The position numbers and the translations under genes are program-made. 64,000 nucleotides of DNA from an uncultured Collinsella sp. (GTDB taxonomy: Bacteria; Actinomycetota; Coriobacteriia; Coriobacteriales; Coriobacteriaceae), in the NCBI GenBank assembly GCA_900541045.1, contig UQID01000012.1, positions 1 through 64,000 of the forward strand, given 5' to 3'. Every line of letters starts with the position of its first letter. The stretch's first letter is position 1. This document shows positions 1-8,857 of this stretch, piece by piece. The notes under the pieces were generated by a model, which was not told where the DNA came from, made no database searches, and saw only the letters and a list, made by a program, of their open reading frames with translations.

Positions 1-26
1 GGCCCGTGGGTTATACCCTAAGAGCA

Positions 27-49
27 AACCACCCTTTTTAAGGGTGGTT
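27..49. terminator. Intrinsic terminator-like hairpin
   Basis: A perfect 10-bp inverted repeat (AACCACCCTT, TTT loop, AAGGGTGGTT) lies beyond the 3' end of the reverse-strand M32 peptidase gene. No good T-run follows it on either strand, so termination efficiency is uncertain. It may serve the peptidase gene or an unseen gene to the left. Confidence 0.45.
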
Positions 50-156
50 CTGATTCACGTCACCTTGCTCGCTTGGGGCCGTTTTCGCTGACGTTGCCAA
101 GACATCGGCGTCAACATGGTTGGCGTTGGCGTTGGCGATGGTGTGCTGGTCAATCC

Positions 157-1740
157 TTACAGCTCGTAGAGCGTGGTGAACTTGTCCTGGAGGTAGCTGC
201 AGTAGTAGCGGGCGTCAAACGCCATACCGCAGGCGCCCTTGATGAGTTCCGGCGCGTCCTTGGCGCGGCCCCACTGCCAAATGTGCTCGCCCAGCCAGGC
301 GCGGACGGGCGCCAGATCGCCGCTCGCACAGGCGCCATTGAGGTCGACGCCGTCGCGGCACATGGCCGGCACAAACATGGCATCGTAGGCGCTACCCAGC
401 GCATACGTGGGGAAGTAGCCAAACGAACCGCCGCTCCAATGCGTATCCTGCAGGCAGCCGTGCGTGTCGTCGGGAACGGGAATGCCCAGGTACTCGTCCA
501 TAAAGCGGTTCCAAAGCGCGGGGATGTCCTTGGCCGCAGCCTCGCCGGCAAACAGCATGCGCTCGATCTGGTAGCGCACCATAATATGCAGCGGATAGGT
601 GAGCTCGTCGGCCTCGGTGCGGATCAACGACGGCTGCGCGATGTTCACGGCGCGGTAGAGCGTGTCTTCGTCGACGTCGCCGTAGACCTCGGGCGCGTGA
701 CGACGCAGCACCTCGAGCAGCGGGCCCATAAAGGCGCGGCTGCGACCCACGGTGTTCTCGAAAAAGCGGCTCTGGCTCTCGTGGATGCCCATGGAGGTGC
801 CGCCCTCCAAGCACGTGCGCGCGTAGGCGGGATTGACGCCCAGCTCGTACATGGTGTGCCCCGCCTCGTGGATGATGCTGTAGACGTTGGAGATGCAGTC
901 GTCCTCGTAGATGTGCGTCGCGATGCGCGCATCACCCACGGCAAAGCCCTCGCTAAACGGATGCTCGGTAAAGGCAAGCGTGGTGTCGTCCAGGTCCAGG
1001 CCGACAAGCTTCATAAGGTCGAAGCTCATGGCGCGCTGGGCAGCCTCGGGCACGTGGGCGTGCAAAAAGTCGGCAGCCGGCTGCTGGCCGCGCTCGCCGA
1101 TGGCGTGCACGAGCGGCACGACCGTGGCCTTGACCTCGTCGCAAAACGCGTCGAAGCTCTTGGCGGAAAGGCCGCGCTCGTACTGGTCGAGCCAAACGTC
1201 GTATGGATCGCGCTTGGGGTCCATGAGCTCGGCCTGATGCTTAAGTTGGGCGACGATTCTATCCACATAGGTCTCAAAGCTCGCCCAGTCGTTGGCTGCC
1301 TTGGCCTTGTGCCACACGGCGTCCGCCTCGCAGGTGAGCCTGGTCCAGGCCTCGGCTTCTTCGGTGGGGATGGCACTGGCCTCACGTTGATCGCGGCCGA
1401 GCACACGGATCTCGTCGAGCAGCTGAGGGTCGTCGACTTTGCCGCCGGCGACGGTCTCGCGCGCTAACGAGCGTACGAGCTCAACGGACTTCTCGCTGGT
1501 CAGCAGCTTGTGATGCTCGCCGGCAAGCGTGCCCATGGCGTCGGCACGCGCTGCTGCGCCGTTGGCAGGAGCAATCGTCGCTCCATCGAACTCGGCAATC
1601 TTGAGCAGGTACTCACGAGTCCACAGCTTGCCCTCGAGTTTGCGGAACTTTTTGACGGCCTTGTCGACTTTAGCAGCCTTGACGCCCTTGACAGTCTTTG
1701 CCACGGCGGCCTTGGCCTTCTTATCGAGTTTCTTTCCCAT
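157..1740 (-). CDS. M32 family (Taq-type) metallocarboxypeptidase
   Basis: A 527-residue cytosolic zinc carboxypeptidase of the M32 family, which removes C-terminal residues from peptides. The active-site HEXXH motif is visible in IIHEAGHTMYELG near the middle of the protein, and the length matches the family's usual 500 or so residues. The N-terminus is a short Lys-rich extension (MGKKLDKKAK) before the helical body. I chose the ATG at 1740; an in-frame upstream codon at 1773 would add only a short, unlikely leader. The gene stands alone, divergent from the T-box/pheST unit, with a hairpin downstream at 27-49. Family assignment is secure; its physiological substrate is unknown. Confidence 0.93.
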   Translation of the reverse strand: MGKKLDKKAKAAVAKTVKGVKAAKVDKAVKKFRKLEGKLWTREYLLKIAEFDGATIAPANGAAARADAMGTLAGEHHKLLTSEKSVELVRSLARETVAGGKVDDPQLLDEIRVLGRDQREASAIPTEEAEAWTRLTCEADAVWHKAKAANDWASFETYVDRIVAQLKHQAELMDPKRDPYDVWLDQYERGLSAKSFDAFCDEVKATVVPLVHAIGERGQQPAADFLHAHVPEAAQRAMSFDLMKLVGLDLDDTTLAFTEHPFSEGFAVGDARIATHIYEDDCISNVYSIIHEAGHTMYELGVNPAYARTCLEGGTSMGIHESQSRFFENTVGRSRAFMGPLLEVLRRHAPEVYGDVDEDTLYRAVNIAQPSLIRTEADELTYPLHIMVRYQIERMLFAGEAAAKDIPALWNRFMDEYLGIPVPDDTHGCLQDTHWSGGSFGYFPTYALGSAYDAMFVPAMCRDGVDLNGACASGDLAPVRAWLGEHIWQWGRAKDAPELIKGACGMAFDARYYCSYLQDKFTTLYEL

Positions 1741-1878
1741 ACCGTATCCTTGATCTCGCAGACCGGACGCCACGGGTGGGCGTGCGGCCAGTTTGCACAG
1801 CTACCTGCCTTGTACCCAGCGCGAACAAAACGGAACGCGGCGATGCGCTCGCGAAATGTGTTATCCTATAGCCCAATG

Positions 1879-2158
1879 CGTTGACGGAGAGGGTTTTGCC
1901 CGCCGCGTCGCCGGCAAGAGAGGGAAGGTCATGGGCTGCAAGCCTTCCTGCGGTGGCAAGGGCCAAGCGTTCACTCCCGAGCAGCGACCTCAACGGGCGC
2001 GCGGCTAGCGGCGGCGAAGCCCCAGTAGGGAAGCCGTGAGCCTCGCGATAAGGGGCGCAGAGTGGGCACGGCGGGCCAGACATCCGCCGGGTCAAACAAG
2101 GTGGTACCGCGGAATTCAACCGTCCTTGGGCAATGCACATGCCCGAGGGCGGTTTTTT
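1879..2158 (+). promoter_or_regulatory. T-box riboswitch controlling pheST
   Basis: The leader of pheS has the parts of a T-box. The basal helix of stem I pairs CGTTGA (1879-1884) with TCAACG (1990-1995). The conserved antiterminator sequence GTGGTACCGCGG sits at 2101-2112. A terminator hairpin ending in six Ts spans about 2117-2158 and would compete with the antiterminator. A UUC triplet followed by A at 1970-1972, on the 3' side of stem I, is a candidate Phe specifier. Binding of uncharged tRNA-Phe would allow read-through. Class and target are well supported; the exact specifier is inferred. Confidence 0.9.
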
Positions 2159-2244
2159 GTTACCGAACCGGGCCGCGTTTTCGCAACGCTGGGCGGCGGC
2201 AGTCGTCCCGGCGAGCGGGGAGCGCGAGAGACGAAAGGGAAGAC

Positions 2245-3321
2245 ATGAGTCTGATTGATGATCTGGTCAAACTCGAGGAAGAGGCCAAGGAGCTCGTCGC
2301 AGGCGCCGACGACGCCGCCAAGCTCGAGGCTGCGCGCGTTGAGCTGCTCGGCCGCAAGGGTCGCATTACCGGCCTGATGCGCATGATGGGCAAGCTCGCC
2401 CCCGAGGATCGTCCCGTGATGGGTAAGCGCGCCAACGAGATGCGCCAGCTGATCGAGGGCATGCTCGACGAGCGCAACACCGAGATGAAGGCCGCCGCCC
2501 TCAAGCACGCACTGGAGAACGAGGCCGTCGACATCACGCTGCCGGGTATCCGTCCGCAGATCGGTCACCAGCACCTGATCAAGCAGATCATCGAGGAGGC
2601 CGAGGACATCTTCTGCGGCATCGGCTACACCGTCGAGTCCGGCCCCATGGTCGACACCTCCTACTACAACTTCACCGCGCTCAACGCGCCCATGGATCAC
2701 CCGAGCCGCTCGGCACGCGACACGTTCTATGTGGTCGACAACAACCCCGGCAGCGTCGCGCATCCCGAGGCTCACGCTCACGGCGAGTCCGACGTGCTGC
2801 TGCGCACCCAGACCTCGGGCGTGCAGATCCACACCATGGAGTCACAGAAGCCGCCCATCTACATGATCTGCCCGGGCACCGTCTACCGTCCCGATACGGC
2901 CGACGCCTGCCACCTGCCGCAGTTCAACCAGATCGAGGGCCTGGTCGTCGACGAGGGTATCACCTTTGGCGACCTGAAGGGCACGCTCGACTACTTTGTT
3001 AAGTGCATGTTTGGCGAGGACCGCAAGACGCGTTACCGCCCGCACTTCTTCCCCTTCACCGAGCCCAGCTGCGAGGTGGACGTGAGCTGCCACGTCTGCG
3101 GCGGCAAGGGTTGCAACTTCTGCAAGCACAGCGGCTGGATCGAGATCCTGGGCTGCGGCATGGTCGACCCCAACGTTCTTATCAACTGCGGCATCGACCC
3201 CGAGAAGTATACCGGCTTCGCCTTTGGCATTGGCGCCGAACGCGTCGCGGCCCTGCGCTACGACCTGCCCGACCTCAGAACTCTCATGACGGGCGATATG
3301 AGATTTTTGAATCAATTCTAA
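2245..3321 (+). CDS. pheS: Phenylalanyl-tRNA synthetase alpha subunit
   Basis: The catalytic subunit of the heterotetrameric class II PheRS (alpha2beta2), which charges tRNA-Phe in the cytosol; 358 residues. The N-terminal coiled coil (about 1-90) is followed by the class II core. Motif 2 appears around RPHFFPFTEPSCEV and motif 3 around GFAFGIGAERVAALRY. A Cys-rich loop (CHVCGGKGCNFC) is visible before motif 3. I chose the ATG at 2245 because a GAAAGGGA ribosome site precedes it; the longer in-frame ORF begins inside the T-box. It sits 45 bp upstream of pheT and should be co-transcribed under T-box control. Confidence 0.97.
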   Translation: MSLIDDLVKLEEEAKELVAGADDAAKLEAARVELLGRKGRITGLMRMMGKLAPEDRPVMGKRANEMRQLIEGMLDERNTEMKAAALKHALENEAVDITLPGIRPQIGHQHLIKQIIEEAEDIFCGIGYTVESGPMVDTSYYNFTALNAPMDHPSRSARDTFYVVDNNPGSVAHPEAHAHGESDVLLRTQTSGVQIHTMESQKPPIYMICPGTVYRPDTADACHLPQFNQIEGLVVDEGITFGDLKGTLDYFVKCMFGEDRKTRYRPHFFPFTEPSCEVDVSCHVCGGKGCNFCKHSGWIEILGCGMVDPNVLINCGIDPEKYTGFAFGIGAERVAALRYDLPDLRTLMTGDMRFLNQF

Positions 3322-3366
3322 ATCACCCGTTCTAGCAGGCTTTTCTTTCTCATAAGGAGTAATCAA

Positions 3367-5820
3367 GTGAGAGTTTCTTACGACTGGCTCAAGACCATGA
3401 TCGATATTCCGGAGGATCCCAAGACCCTTTCGGACGAATATATCCGTACCGGCACCGAGGTCGAGGCGATCGACACCGTGGGCGAGTCCTTCGACCACGT
3501 GGTGACCGCCAAGGTACTCACCAAGACCCCGCACCCCGATAGCGACCACATGTATGTGTGCTCGGTCGATGTGGGCGACAAGAATCTCGACGCCGACGGC
3601 AACCCCGCTCCGCTGCAGATCGTCTGCGGCGCGCAGAACTTCGAGGCCGGCGACCACATCGTCACGGCCATGATTGGCGCTGTCCTGCCCGGCGACGTCA
3701 AGATCAAGAAGAGCAAGCTTCGCGGCGTCGTGTCCATGGGCATGAACTGCTCCGCGCGCGAGCTCGGTCTGGGCGGCGACCACTCCGGCATTATGATCCT
3801 GCCCGAGGATACGCCCTGCGGCATGCCGTTTGCCGAGTACGTGGGCTCGAGCGACACCGTGCTCGACTGCGAGATCACGCCCAACCGCCCCGACTGCCTG
3901 TCCATGATCGGCATGGCCCGCGAGACCGGCGCCATTTTCGACCGCGATTTCCACGTTGAGCTGCCCGTCATCAAGGCCGAGACTGGCCGCGCGACCGACG
4001 ACGAGCTTTCGGTCGAGATTGCCGACGAGGGCCTGTGCGACCGCTATGTCGCCCGCATCGTGCGCAACGTTAAGGTGGGCCCGTCGCCCGACTGGATGGT
4101 CAAGCGCCTTAACGCTCTGGGCGTGCGCCCGCACAACAACATCGTTGACATCACCAACTACGTGATGATGCTCACCGGTCAGCCGCTGCACGCCTTTGAC
4201 CTCGACACCTTCGCCGAGCGCGAGGGCCGTCGCCGCGTGGTGGTGCGCGCCGCCCAGCAGGACGAGAAGTTCACGACGCTCGACGGCGAGGAGCGCACGC
4301 TCGACGCCGGCATGGGCCTGATCACCGACGGCGAGCGCCCCGTGGCGCTGGCCGGCGTTATGGGCGGCATGGATTCCGAGATTGAGGACGACACCGTCGA
4401 CGTGATGGTCGAGAGTGCCTGCTTCAACGCCGGCCGCACCTCGCACACCAGCCGCGATCTGTCGCTGATCTCGGACGCCTCCATCCGCTTTGAGCGCCAG
4501 GTCGACGAGACCGGCTGCGTGGACGTCGCCAACGTCACCTGCGCGCTGATCGAGGAGATCGCCGGCGGCGAGGTCGCTCCCGGCTACGTGGACGTGTTCC
4601 CCGCGCCCAAGACCATCGACAGCATCAAGCTGCGCCTGGCCCGCGTGCATGCCATCTGCGGTGCCGACATCGAGCCCGAGTTTATCGAGCGTTCGCTCAC
4701 CCGCCTGGGCTGCACCGTCGAGCGCGACGGCGATGACTTCATGGTCACCCCGCCGAGCTTCCGTCCCGACCTGCCGCGCGAGATCGACCTGATCGAGGAG
4801 GTCCTGCGCCTGTGGGGCATGGGCCGTGTGACGGCGACCATCCCGGCTGCCAAGAACCACATCGGCGGCCTGACCCGCGAGCAGAAGCTCACCCGCAAGG
4901 TCGGCGAGATCCTGCGCGCCTGCGGCCTCAACGAGACCACGACTTTCGGCTTTGCCGCCCCGGGCGACCTGGAGAAGATCGGTATGTCCACCGAGGGTCG
5001 CGGTTGCCCCGTGGTGCTCATGAACCCGCTGGTAGCCGAGCAGACCGAGATGCGTCGTTCGCTGTTGCCGGGCCTGCTGCAGTCCGTGGCCTACAACGAG
5101 GCGCACGGTACGCCCAATGTGCACCTGTACGAGGTCGGCAGCCTGTTCCACGGTCGCGAGAACGCCAGCCTGCCCAAGGAGACCAAGTCCGTGGCGGGTG
5201 TGCTCTCGGGCCAGTGGAGCGAGCAGTCCTGGAACATGAAGTACCGCAAGCTGCGCTTCTTCTTTGGCAAGGGCATTGTCGAGGAGCTGCTTGCCCAGCT
5301 GCGCATCGAGAAGGTTCGCTTCCGTCCCGTCGAGGGCGAGAGCTACGCTTTCTTGCAGCCGGGTCGTGCGGCCGAGGTTCTGTCCGGCGGCACCGTGCTG
5401 GGCTGGGTCGGCGAGATTCATCCCGAGGCGCGCGAGGCGATGGGCATCGATGAGGTCGTCGTTGCCTTTGAGCTCGATCTGGACAAGCTGATCAAGGGCG
5501 CCCGCAATCAGGAGAACTACCGCGAGTTCTCGCAGTACCCCGCCGTTGAGCACGACCTTGCTATCGTGGTCGACAACACCGTGACCTGCGAGGATCTTGA
5601 GCGCCGCATTACCAGCGCCGGCGGCAAGCTGCTCGAGGGCGTGCGTCTGTTCGATGTCTATCGCGATCCGGTCCGCGTGGGTGTGGGCAAGAAGTCCATG
5701 GCCTTTGCGCTTACGTATCGTTCCGACGACCACACGCTCACCAGCGAAGAGGTCGAGAAGGCGCACCAGAAGATCGTCACCAAGGTGTGCAAGGGCGTAA
5801 ACGGCGAGGTCCGCGGCTAG
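3367..5820 (+). CDS. pheT: Phenylalanyl-tRNA synthetase beta subunit
   Basis: The large subunit of PheRS, 817 residues, a normal length. Domains in order: an N-terminal EMAP-II-like tRNA-binding OB fold (about 40-150, with VVSMGMNCSARELGLG), the B3/B4 editing region (about 210-390), the B5 region (about 405-480), the catalytic-like module, and a C-terminal ferredoxin-like anticodon-binding FDX-ACB domain (about 720-817). The start is GTG at 3367 behind ATAAGGAG at 3351-3358. It is the second gene of the T-box-controlled operon. A very long antisense ORF covers it and is judged to be a GC-rich shadow. Confidence 0.97.
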   Translation: MRVSYDWLKTMIDIPEDPKTLSDEYIRTGTEVEAIDTVGESFDHVVTAKVLTKTPHPDSDHMYVCSVDVGDKNLDADGNPAPLQIVCGAQNFEAGDHIVTAMIGAVLPGDVKIKKSKLRGVVSMGMNCSARELGLGGDHSGIMILPEDTPCGMPFAEYVGSSDTVLDCEITPNRPDCLSMIGMARETGAIFDRDFHVELPVIKAETGRATDDELSVEIADEGLCDRYVARIVRNVKVGPSPDWMVKRLNALGVRPHNNIVDITNYVMMLTGQPLHAFDLDTFAEREGRRRVVVRAAQQDEKFTTLDGEERTLDAGMGLITDGERPVALAGVMGGMDSEIEDDTVDVMVESACFNAGRTSHTSRDLSLISDASIRFERQVDETGCVDVANVTCALIEEIAGGEVAPGYVDVFPAPKTIDSIKLRLARVHAICGADIEPEFIERSLTRLGCTVERDGDDFMVTPPSFRPDLPREIDLIEEVLRLWGMGRVTATIPAAKNHIGGLTREQKLTRKVGEILRACGLNETTTFGFAAPGDLEKIGMSTEGRGCPVVLMNPLVAEQTEMRRSLLPGLLQSVAYNEAHGTPNVHLYEVGSLFHGRENASLPKETKSVAGVLSGQWSEQSWNMKYRKLRFFFGKGIVEELLAQLRIEKVRFRPVEGESYAFLQPGRAAEVLSGGTVLGWVGEIHPEAREAMGIDEVVVAFELDLDKLIKGARNQENYREFSQYPAVEHDLAIVVDNTVTCEDLERRITSAGGKLLEGVRLFDVYRDPVRVGVGKKSMAFALTYRSDDHTLTSEEVEKAHQKIVTKVCKGVNGEVRG

Positions 5821-5837
5821 GATTTGCGCTGGGGTAT

Positions 5838-5903
5838 GGGTCAGCGGTGGTTGCCGCCGAGACTTACGTGACCGCTATGCTCGGTATGAGACACCGCTGA
5901 GCC
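5838..5903. repeat. Nested hairpin between pheT and the Ni/Co operon
   Basis: A 12-bp near-perfect inverted repeat (5838-5849 and 5892-5903, one mismatch) encloses an inner stem CCGAG/CTCGG (5857-5861 and 5880-5884). No T-run follows, so it is not a classic terminator. It may help end pheT mRNA or protect its 3' end. Confidence 0.4.
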
Positions 5904-5942
5904 TGCATATATGACACGCGCATTACATAACGGCGTGCTGCT

Positions 5943-6009
5943 TTGTCGGCAGTGCGCCGTTTTGCTATGATAGCCCGCGGCGTGTTACGAATCTAACAAT
6001 ACGTAACAC
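5943..6009 (+). promoter_or_regulatory. Promoter with NikR-type operator for the Ni/Co uptake operon
   Basis: A sigma-70 type promoter is visible as TTGTCG (5943-5948), 17 bp, TATGAT (5966-5971). Just downstream, where RNA would start, is GTGTTAC (5982-5988), N14, GTAACAC (6003-6009), with one further complementary base on each inner side. This is the form of NikR operator that I recall from comparative genomics of nickel uptake genes outside the enterobacteria. Its position fits repression when nickel is plentiful. No nikR gene lies in the window. Confidence 0.72.
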
Positions 6010-6066
6010 TCTTAAGGTGATTTAAGCGGCGTTGCAATTCCGTGCGCCGATAACCGGGAGGCGTAC

Positions 6067-7149
6067 ATGCACATTCCAGATAATTATCTGTCTCCGCAGA
6101 CCGATGCCGTCATGGCGGTGGCAATGGTGCCCGTTTGGGTCCATTGCATCAAAAAGGTGCGCGCTACGCTCGATCGCGAGCACATGGCGTTCTTGGGCAT
6201 TTGCGCCGCGTTCTCCTTCTTGCTCATGATGTTCAACGTGCCGCTGCCCGGCGGTACCACTGGTCACGCCGTTGGTGGCGCGCTCATCGCACTGCTGCTG
6301 GGCCCCGAGGCCGCGGCTATCGCTGTCTCGGTTGCGCTGGCGCTGCAGGCGCTGCTGTTTGGCGACGGCGGCGTTCTGTCGTTTGGCGCCAACTGCTTTA
6401 ACATGGCCTTTGTGCTGCCGTTTGTCGCTGCTATCGTGTTCCGTGCGCTCAACAGCCGTCTGCACGACAAGAGCTGGGGCACCTCGGTTTCTGCCATCGT
6501 GAGCGGTTGGGTCGGCCTGTGCCTGGCGGCCCTGTGCGCGGCAATCGAGTTTGGTATTCAGCCGATGCTCTTTACCAACGCTTCGGGCGCGCCGCTGTAC
6601 TGCCCCTTCCCGCTGTCCGTGGCTATTCCGGCCATGTTGATCCCGCATATGCTGGTTGCCGGCGTGATCGAGGGCGTGGCGACGGCCGCCATCTACGGTT
6701 TCATTAAGAAGACGGCGCCGAGCATTATCGTCGGGTCCGAGGCCGTCGATGGCCAGCTTGCCGCCGATGGTACCGCCAAGAAGACTTCCCTGATTCCCAC
6801 GCTCATTCTGGTCGCCGTGCTCGTGGTGGCCACGCCGCTGGGCCTGCTGGCCACCGGAGACGCCTGGGGCGAGTGGGACGCCGAGGGCGCCGCGACTGCC
6901 GTTCAGGAGGCTGGCGACGACAGCCTGCAGGCTTCGGTCGGCCTCGATACTCCGACCTTTGCCGACGCGCTGCCCACGGGTGATTACCTGCAGGCCTATT
7001 CCGAGGAACAGGGCCTTGGCTTTGCCGGCCAGGCTGCCATGTATATCCTTTCCGGTGTGATTGGCGTGGCGGTGCTCACCATCGCATTCCGCCTGATCTC
7101 GCTGACGGTCAAGGAAAGCGGTGCTCATGGCAATAGCCGAGCTGCCTAG
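6067..7149 (+). CDS. cbiM: ECF nickel/cobalt transporter, substrate-binding CbiM/NikM-N fusion
   Basis: The membrane substrate-capture subunit (S component) of an energy-coupling-factor transporter for Ni2+ or Co2+; 360 residues. The N-terminus begins MHIPDNYLSP, the metal-ligand start typical of CbiM/NikM, followed by about six hydrophobic segments with PLPGGTTGHAVGGAL and FGDGGVLSFGANCFNM. The C-terminal 100 residues form a second unit, two membrane segments around a polar loop, like the PDGLE/NikN part that is separate in cobalt systems, so this is an MN-type fusion. The NikR-like operator upstream argues for nickel. It overlaps cbiQ. Confidence 0.92.
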   Translation: MHIPDNYLSPQTDAVMAVAMVPVWVHCIKKVRATLDREHMAFLGICAAFSFLLMMFNVPLPGGTTGHAVGGALIALLLGPEAAAIAVSVALALQALLFGDGGVLSFGANCFNMAFVLPFVAAIVFRALNSRLHDKSWGTSVSAIVSGWVGLCLAALCAAIEFGIQPMLFTNASGAPLYCPFPLSVAIPAMLIPHMLVAGVIEGVATAAIYGFIKKTAPSIIVGSEAVDGQLAADGTAKKTSLIPTLILVAVLVVATPLGLLATGDAWGEWDAEGAATAVQEAGDDSLQASVGLDTPTFADALPTGDYLQAYSEEQGLGFAGQAAMYILSGVIGVAVLTIAFRLISLTVKESGAHGNSRAA

Positions 7150-7963
7150 CTGGCTTGCGGTCGAGCAGCGTTACGAGCCCGTGGGGGCTCGGCATCGTGT
7201 GATGCAAAAGAATGTCCTGCACCTGGCGAGCCTGCTTGAGCGGGTTCGCCTGGGTGGAGGCGCGCACGAGGGCGGGTCGATGGTCGACCGCGCCCTTTCT
7301 TGCGTTTCGGCTCCGGTGCGCCTGGTGGGGATGTTCGTTTGCGTCCTGTGCGTGTGTCTGACGCAAAGCCCGCTGTACCTGATGTTGATGGCGGCGATCG
7401 CGTTGGTGCTGGTCGCGGTGCGCCCCGCACGCGGGCTGCGTGCGACCTTTGTACCGGCGCTCGGCGCCACGGGGCTTGCGGTGGTTCTGGCACTGCCTGC
7501 CCTGCTGCTGGGCGCGTCTGCCACGGGCACCATGCTCAAGATCGCGCTCAAGACCTTCATTAATGTGTCGCTGGTGCTGGGCGTTTCGTGGACGCTCTCC
7601 TGGAGCCGCATGTCGGCGGCGCTCAAAACGCTGCACCTGCCCGATGAGGTTATCTTTACGTTTGATATGGCGCTCAAGCATATCGAGGTGCTGGGTCGCA
7701 CGGCGCACAATCTGTGTGAATCGGTCATGCTGCGCAGCGTCGGTTCCGCGCCTGCGGGTTTTTCGCGCACCGACTCGCTGGCGGGTATCATGGGCATGAC
7801 GTTTATCAAGGCGATGGAATGCAGCCGCGCGATGGACGAGGCCATGCTTTGCCGCGGCTTCGCCGGCGTGTATCCGGCGCCTGCACGGAGCGGCTTTGGC
7901 TGGCGCGATGCCGTTTACGCGGCCGTTGTGGCGTTGCTCGCCGTGTTGTGCGCGGTGCTGTAG
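7127..7963 (+). CDS. cbiQ: ECF transporter T component, CbiQ/NikQ family
   Basis: The transmembrane coupling subunit that links the CbiM-type S component to the ATPase; 278 residues with about five hydrophobic segments. The region around SWSRMSAALKTLHLP and MDEAMLCRGFAGVYP corresponds to the charged coupling helices of CbiQ, with the usual A-R-G-like signature (AMLCRGF). The ATG at 7127 is preceded by AAGGAAAG at good spacing; a GTG at 7121 is an alternative start. It overlaps the end of cbiM by 23 nt, indicating translational coupling, and the ATPase gene follows 44 nt later. Confidence 0.9.
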   Translation: MAIAELPSWLAVEQRYEPVGARHRVMQKNVLHLASLLERVRLGGGAHEGGSMVDRALSCVSAPVRLVGMFVCVLCVCLTQSPLYLMLMAAIALVLVAVRPARGLRATFVPALGATGLAVVLALPALLLGASATGTMLKIALKTFINVSLVLGVSWTLSWSRMSAALKTLHLPDEVIFTFDMALKHIEVLGRTAHNLCESVMLRSVGSAPAGFSRTDSLAGIMGMTFIKAMECSRAMDEAMLCRGFAGVYPAPARSGFGWRDAVYAAVVALLAVLCAVL

Positions 7964-8007
7964 CGCGGTCGGTCGAACCGTCGATGTGAGTAGGGAAGGG
8001 CGACGTT

Positions 8008-8778
8008 TTGGCAAACGATACGAATAACGCGATGGGTGCGAGCGGTGCTGCCGGCGCTGAGACCACGCCGCTCATCGAGTTTCGCGACGTGGTGTTTTCT
8101 TATGCGGGTCATACGGTGGTCGACGGCGTTTCATTGCAGGTGAACCGTGGGGAGCTCGTTGCTCTGCTCGGTCCCAACGGCTGCGGCAAGACGACGATCA
8201 TGCGCCTTATCAACGGCCTTGAGCTTGCGGACGCGGGTGCGTACCTGTTCGACGGGCATGCGGTCGATGCGGCATATCTCAAGGATTCCGCGACGGCCCA
8301 GCGGTTCCATCAGCGCGTGGGCTTTGTGTTCCAAAACGCCGATGCGCAGCTCTTTTGTGCCACGGTCGGCGAGGAAGTCGCGTTTGGCCCGGCTCAAATG
8401 GGGCTGCCGGCAGACGAGCTCGAGCGCCGCGTCCGCGATGCCATGGGGCTGTTCCAGGTTGCCGACCTTGCCGACGTCTCTCCCTATCAGCTCTCGGGCG
8501 GGCAAAAGAAGCGCGTTGCGCTGGCTGCGGTGGTGTCGATGAACCCGGATATCCTGGTGCTCGACGAGCCCACCAACGGACTTGACGAGGACTCGTGCGA
8601 CATCGTGGTCAACTTTCTACTGGCCTATGTTGCTGCCGGCAAGACGGTCTTGATGAGCACACACCATCAGGATTTGGTGCGGCGCCTGGGTGCCCGCGCC
8701 ATCTATATCGATCGATATCACCATGTGGTCGAGGCGCCGGTGTCGTCGTATGGAACCGAGAGCGGCGCTGCGGAATAG
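8008..8778 (+). CDS. cbiO: ECF transporter ATP-binding protein, CbiO/NikO type
   Basis: The cytosolic ABC ATPase that powers the Ni/Co importer; 256 residues. Walker A is GPNGCGKTT, the Q-loop lies in FQNADAQLFCATV, the signature is LSGGQKKR and Walker B is ILVLDEPTNGLD, all in normal order. A single ATPase gene is present, so a homodimer would work with CbiQ. The start is TTG at 8008 behind AGGGAAGGG. It is the last gene of the operon; no clear terminator lies before the next gene. Confidence 0.93.
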   Translation: MANDTNNAMGASGAAGAETTPLIEFRDVVFSYAGHTVVDGVSLQVNRGELVALLGPNGCGKTTIMRLINGLELADAGAYLFDGHAVDAAYLKDSATAQRFHQRVGFVFQNADAQLFCATVGEEVAFGPAQMGLPADELERRVRDAMGLFQVADLADVSPYQLSGGQKKRVALAAVVSMNPDILVLDEPTNGLDEDSCDIVVNFLLAYVAAGKTVLMSTHHQDLVRRLGARAIYIDRYHHVVEAPVSSYGTESGAAE

Positions 8779-8857
8779 TTGCTGCGTAGAGCGTGCGTAG
8801 CCGCCCGCGCGGCTTTGCCGTGATGGTATAGTTATCCAGGTTTTTATGGGGGTGGCT

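Noticed and set aside
2842..5766. A 974-codon reverse-strand ORF across pheT
   Set aside because: It is fully antisense to an unambiguous pheT, has low-complexity His/Ala/Gly/Leu-rich sequence typical of GC-rich shadows, and has no ribosome site.
5821..6066. A cobalamin riboswitch before the Ni/Co operon
   Set aside because: No B12-box is visible; an operator and a promoter explain the region better.
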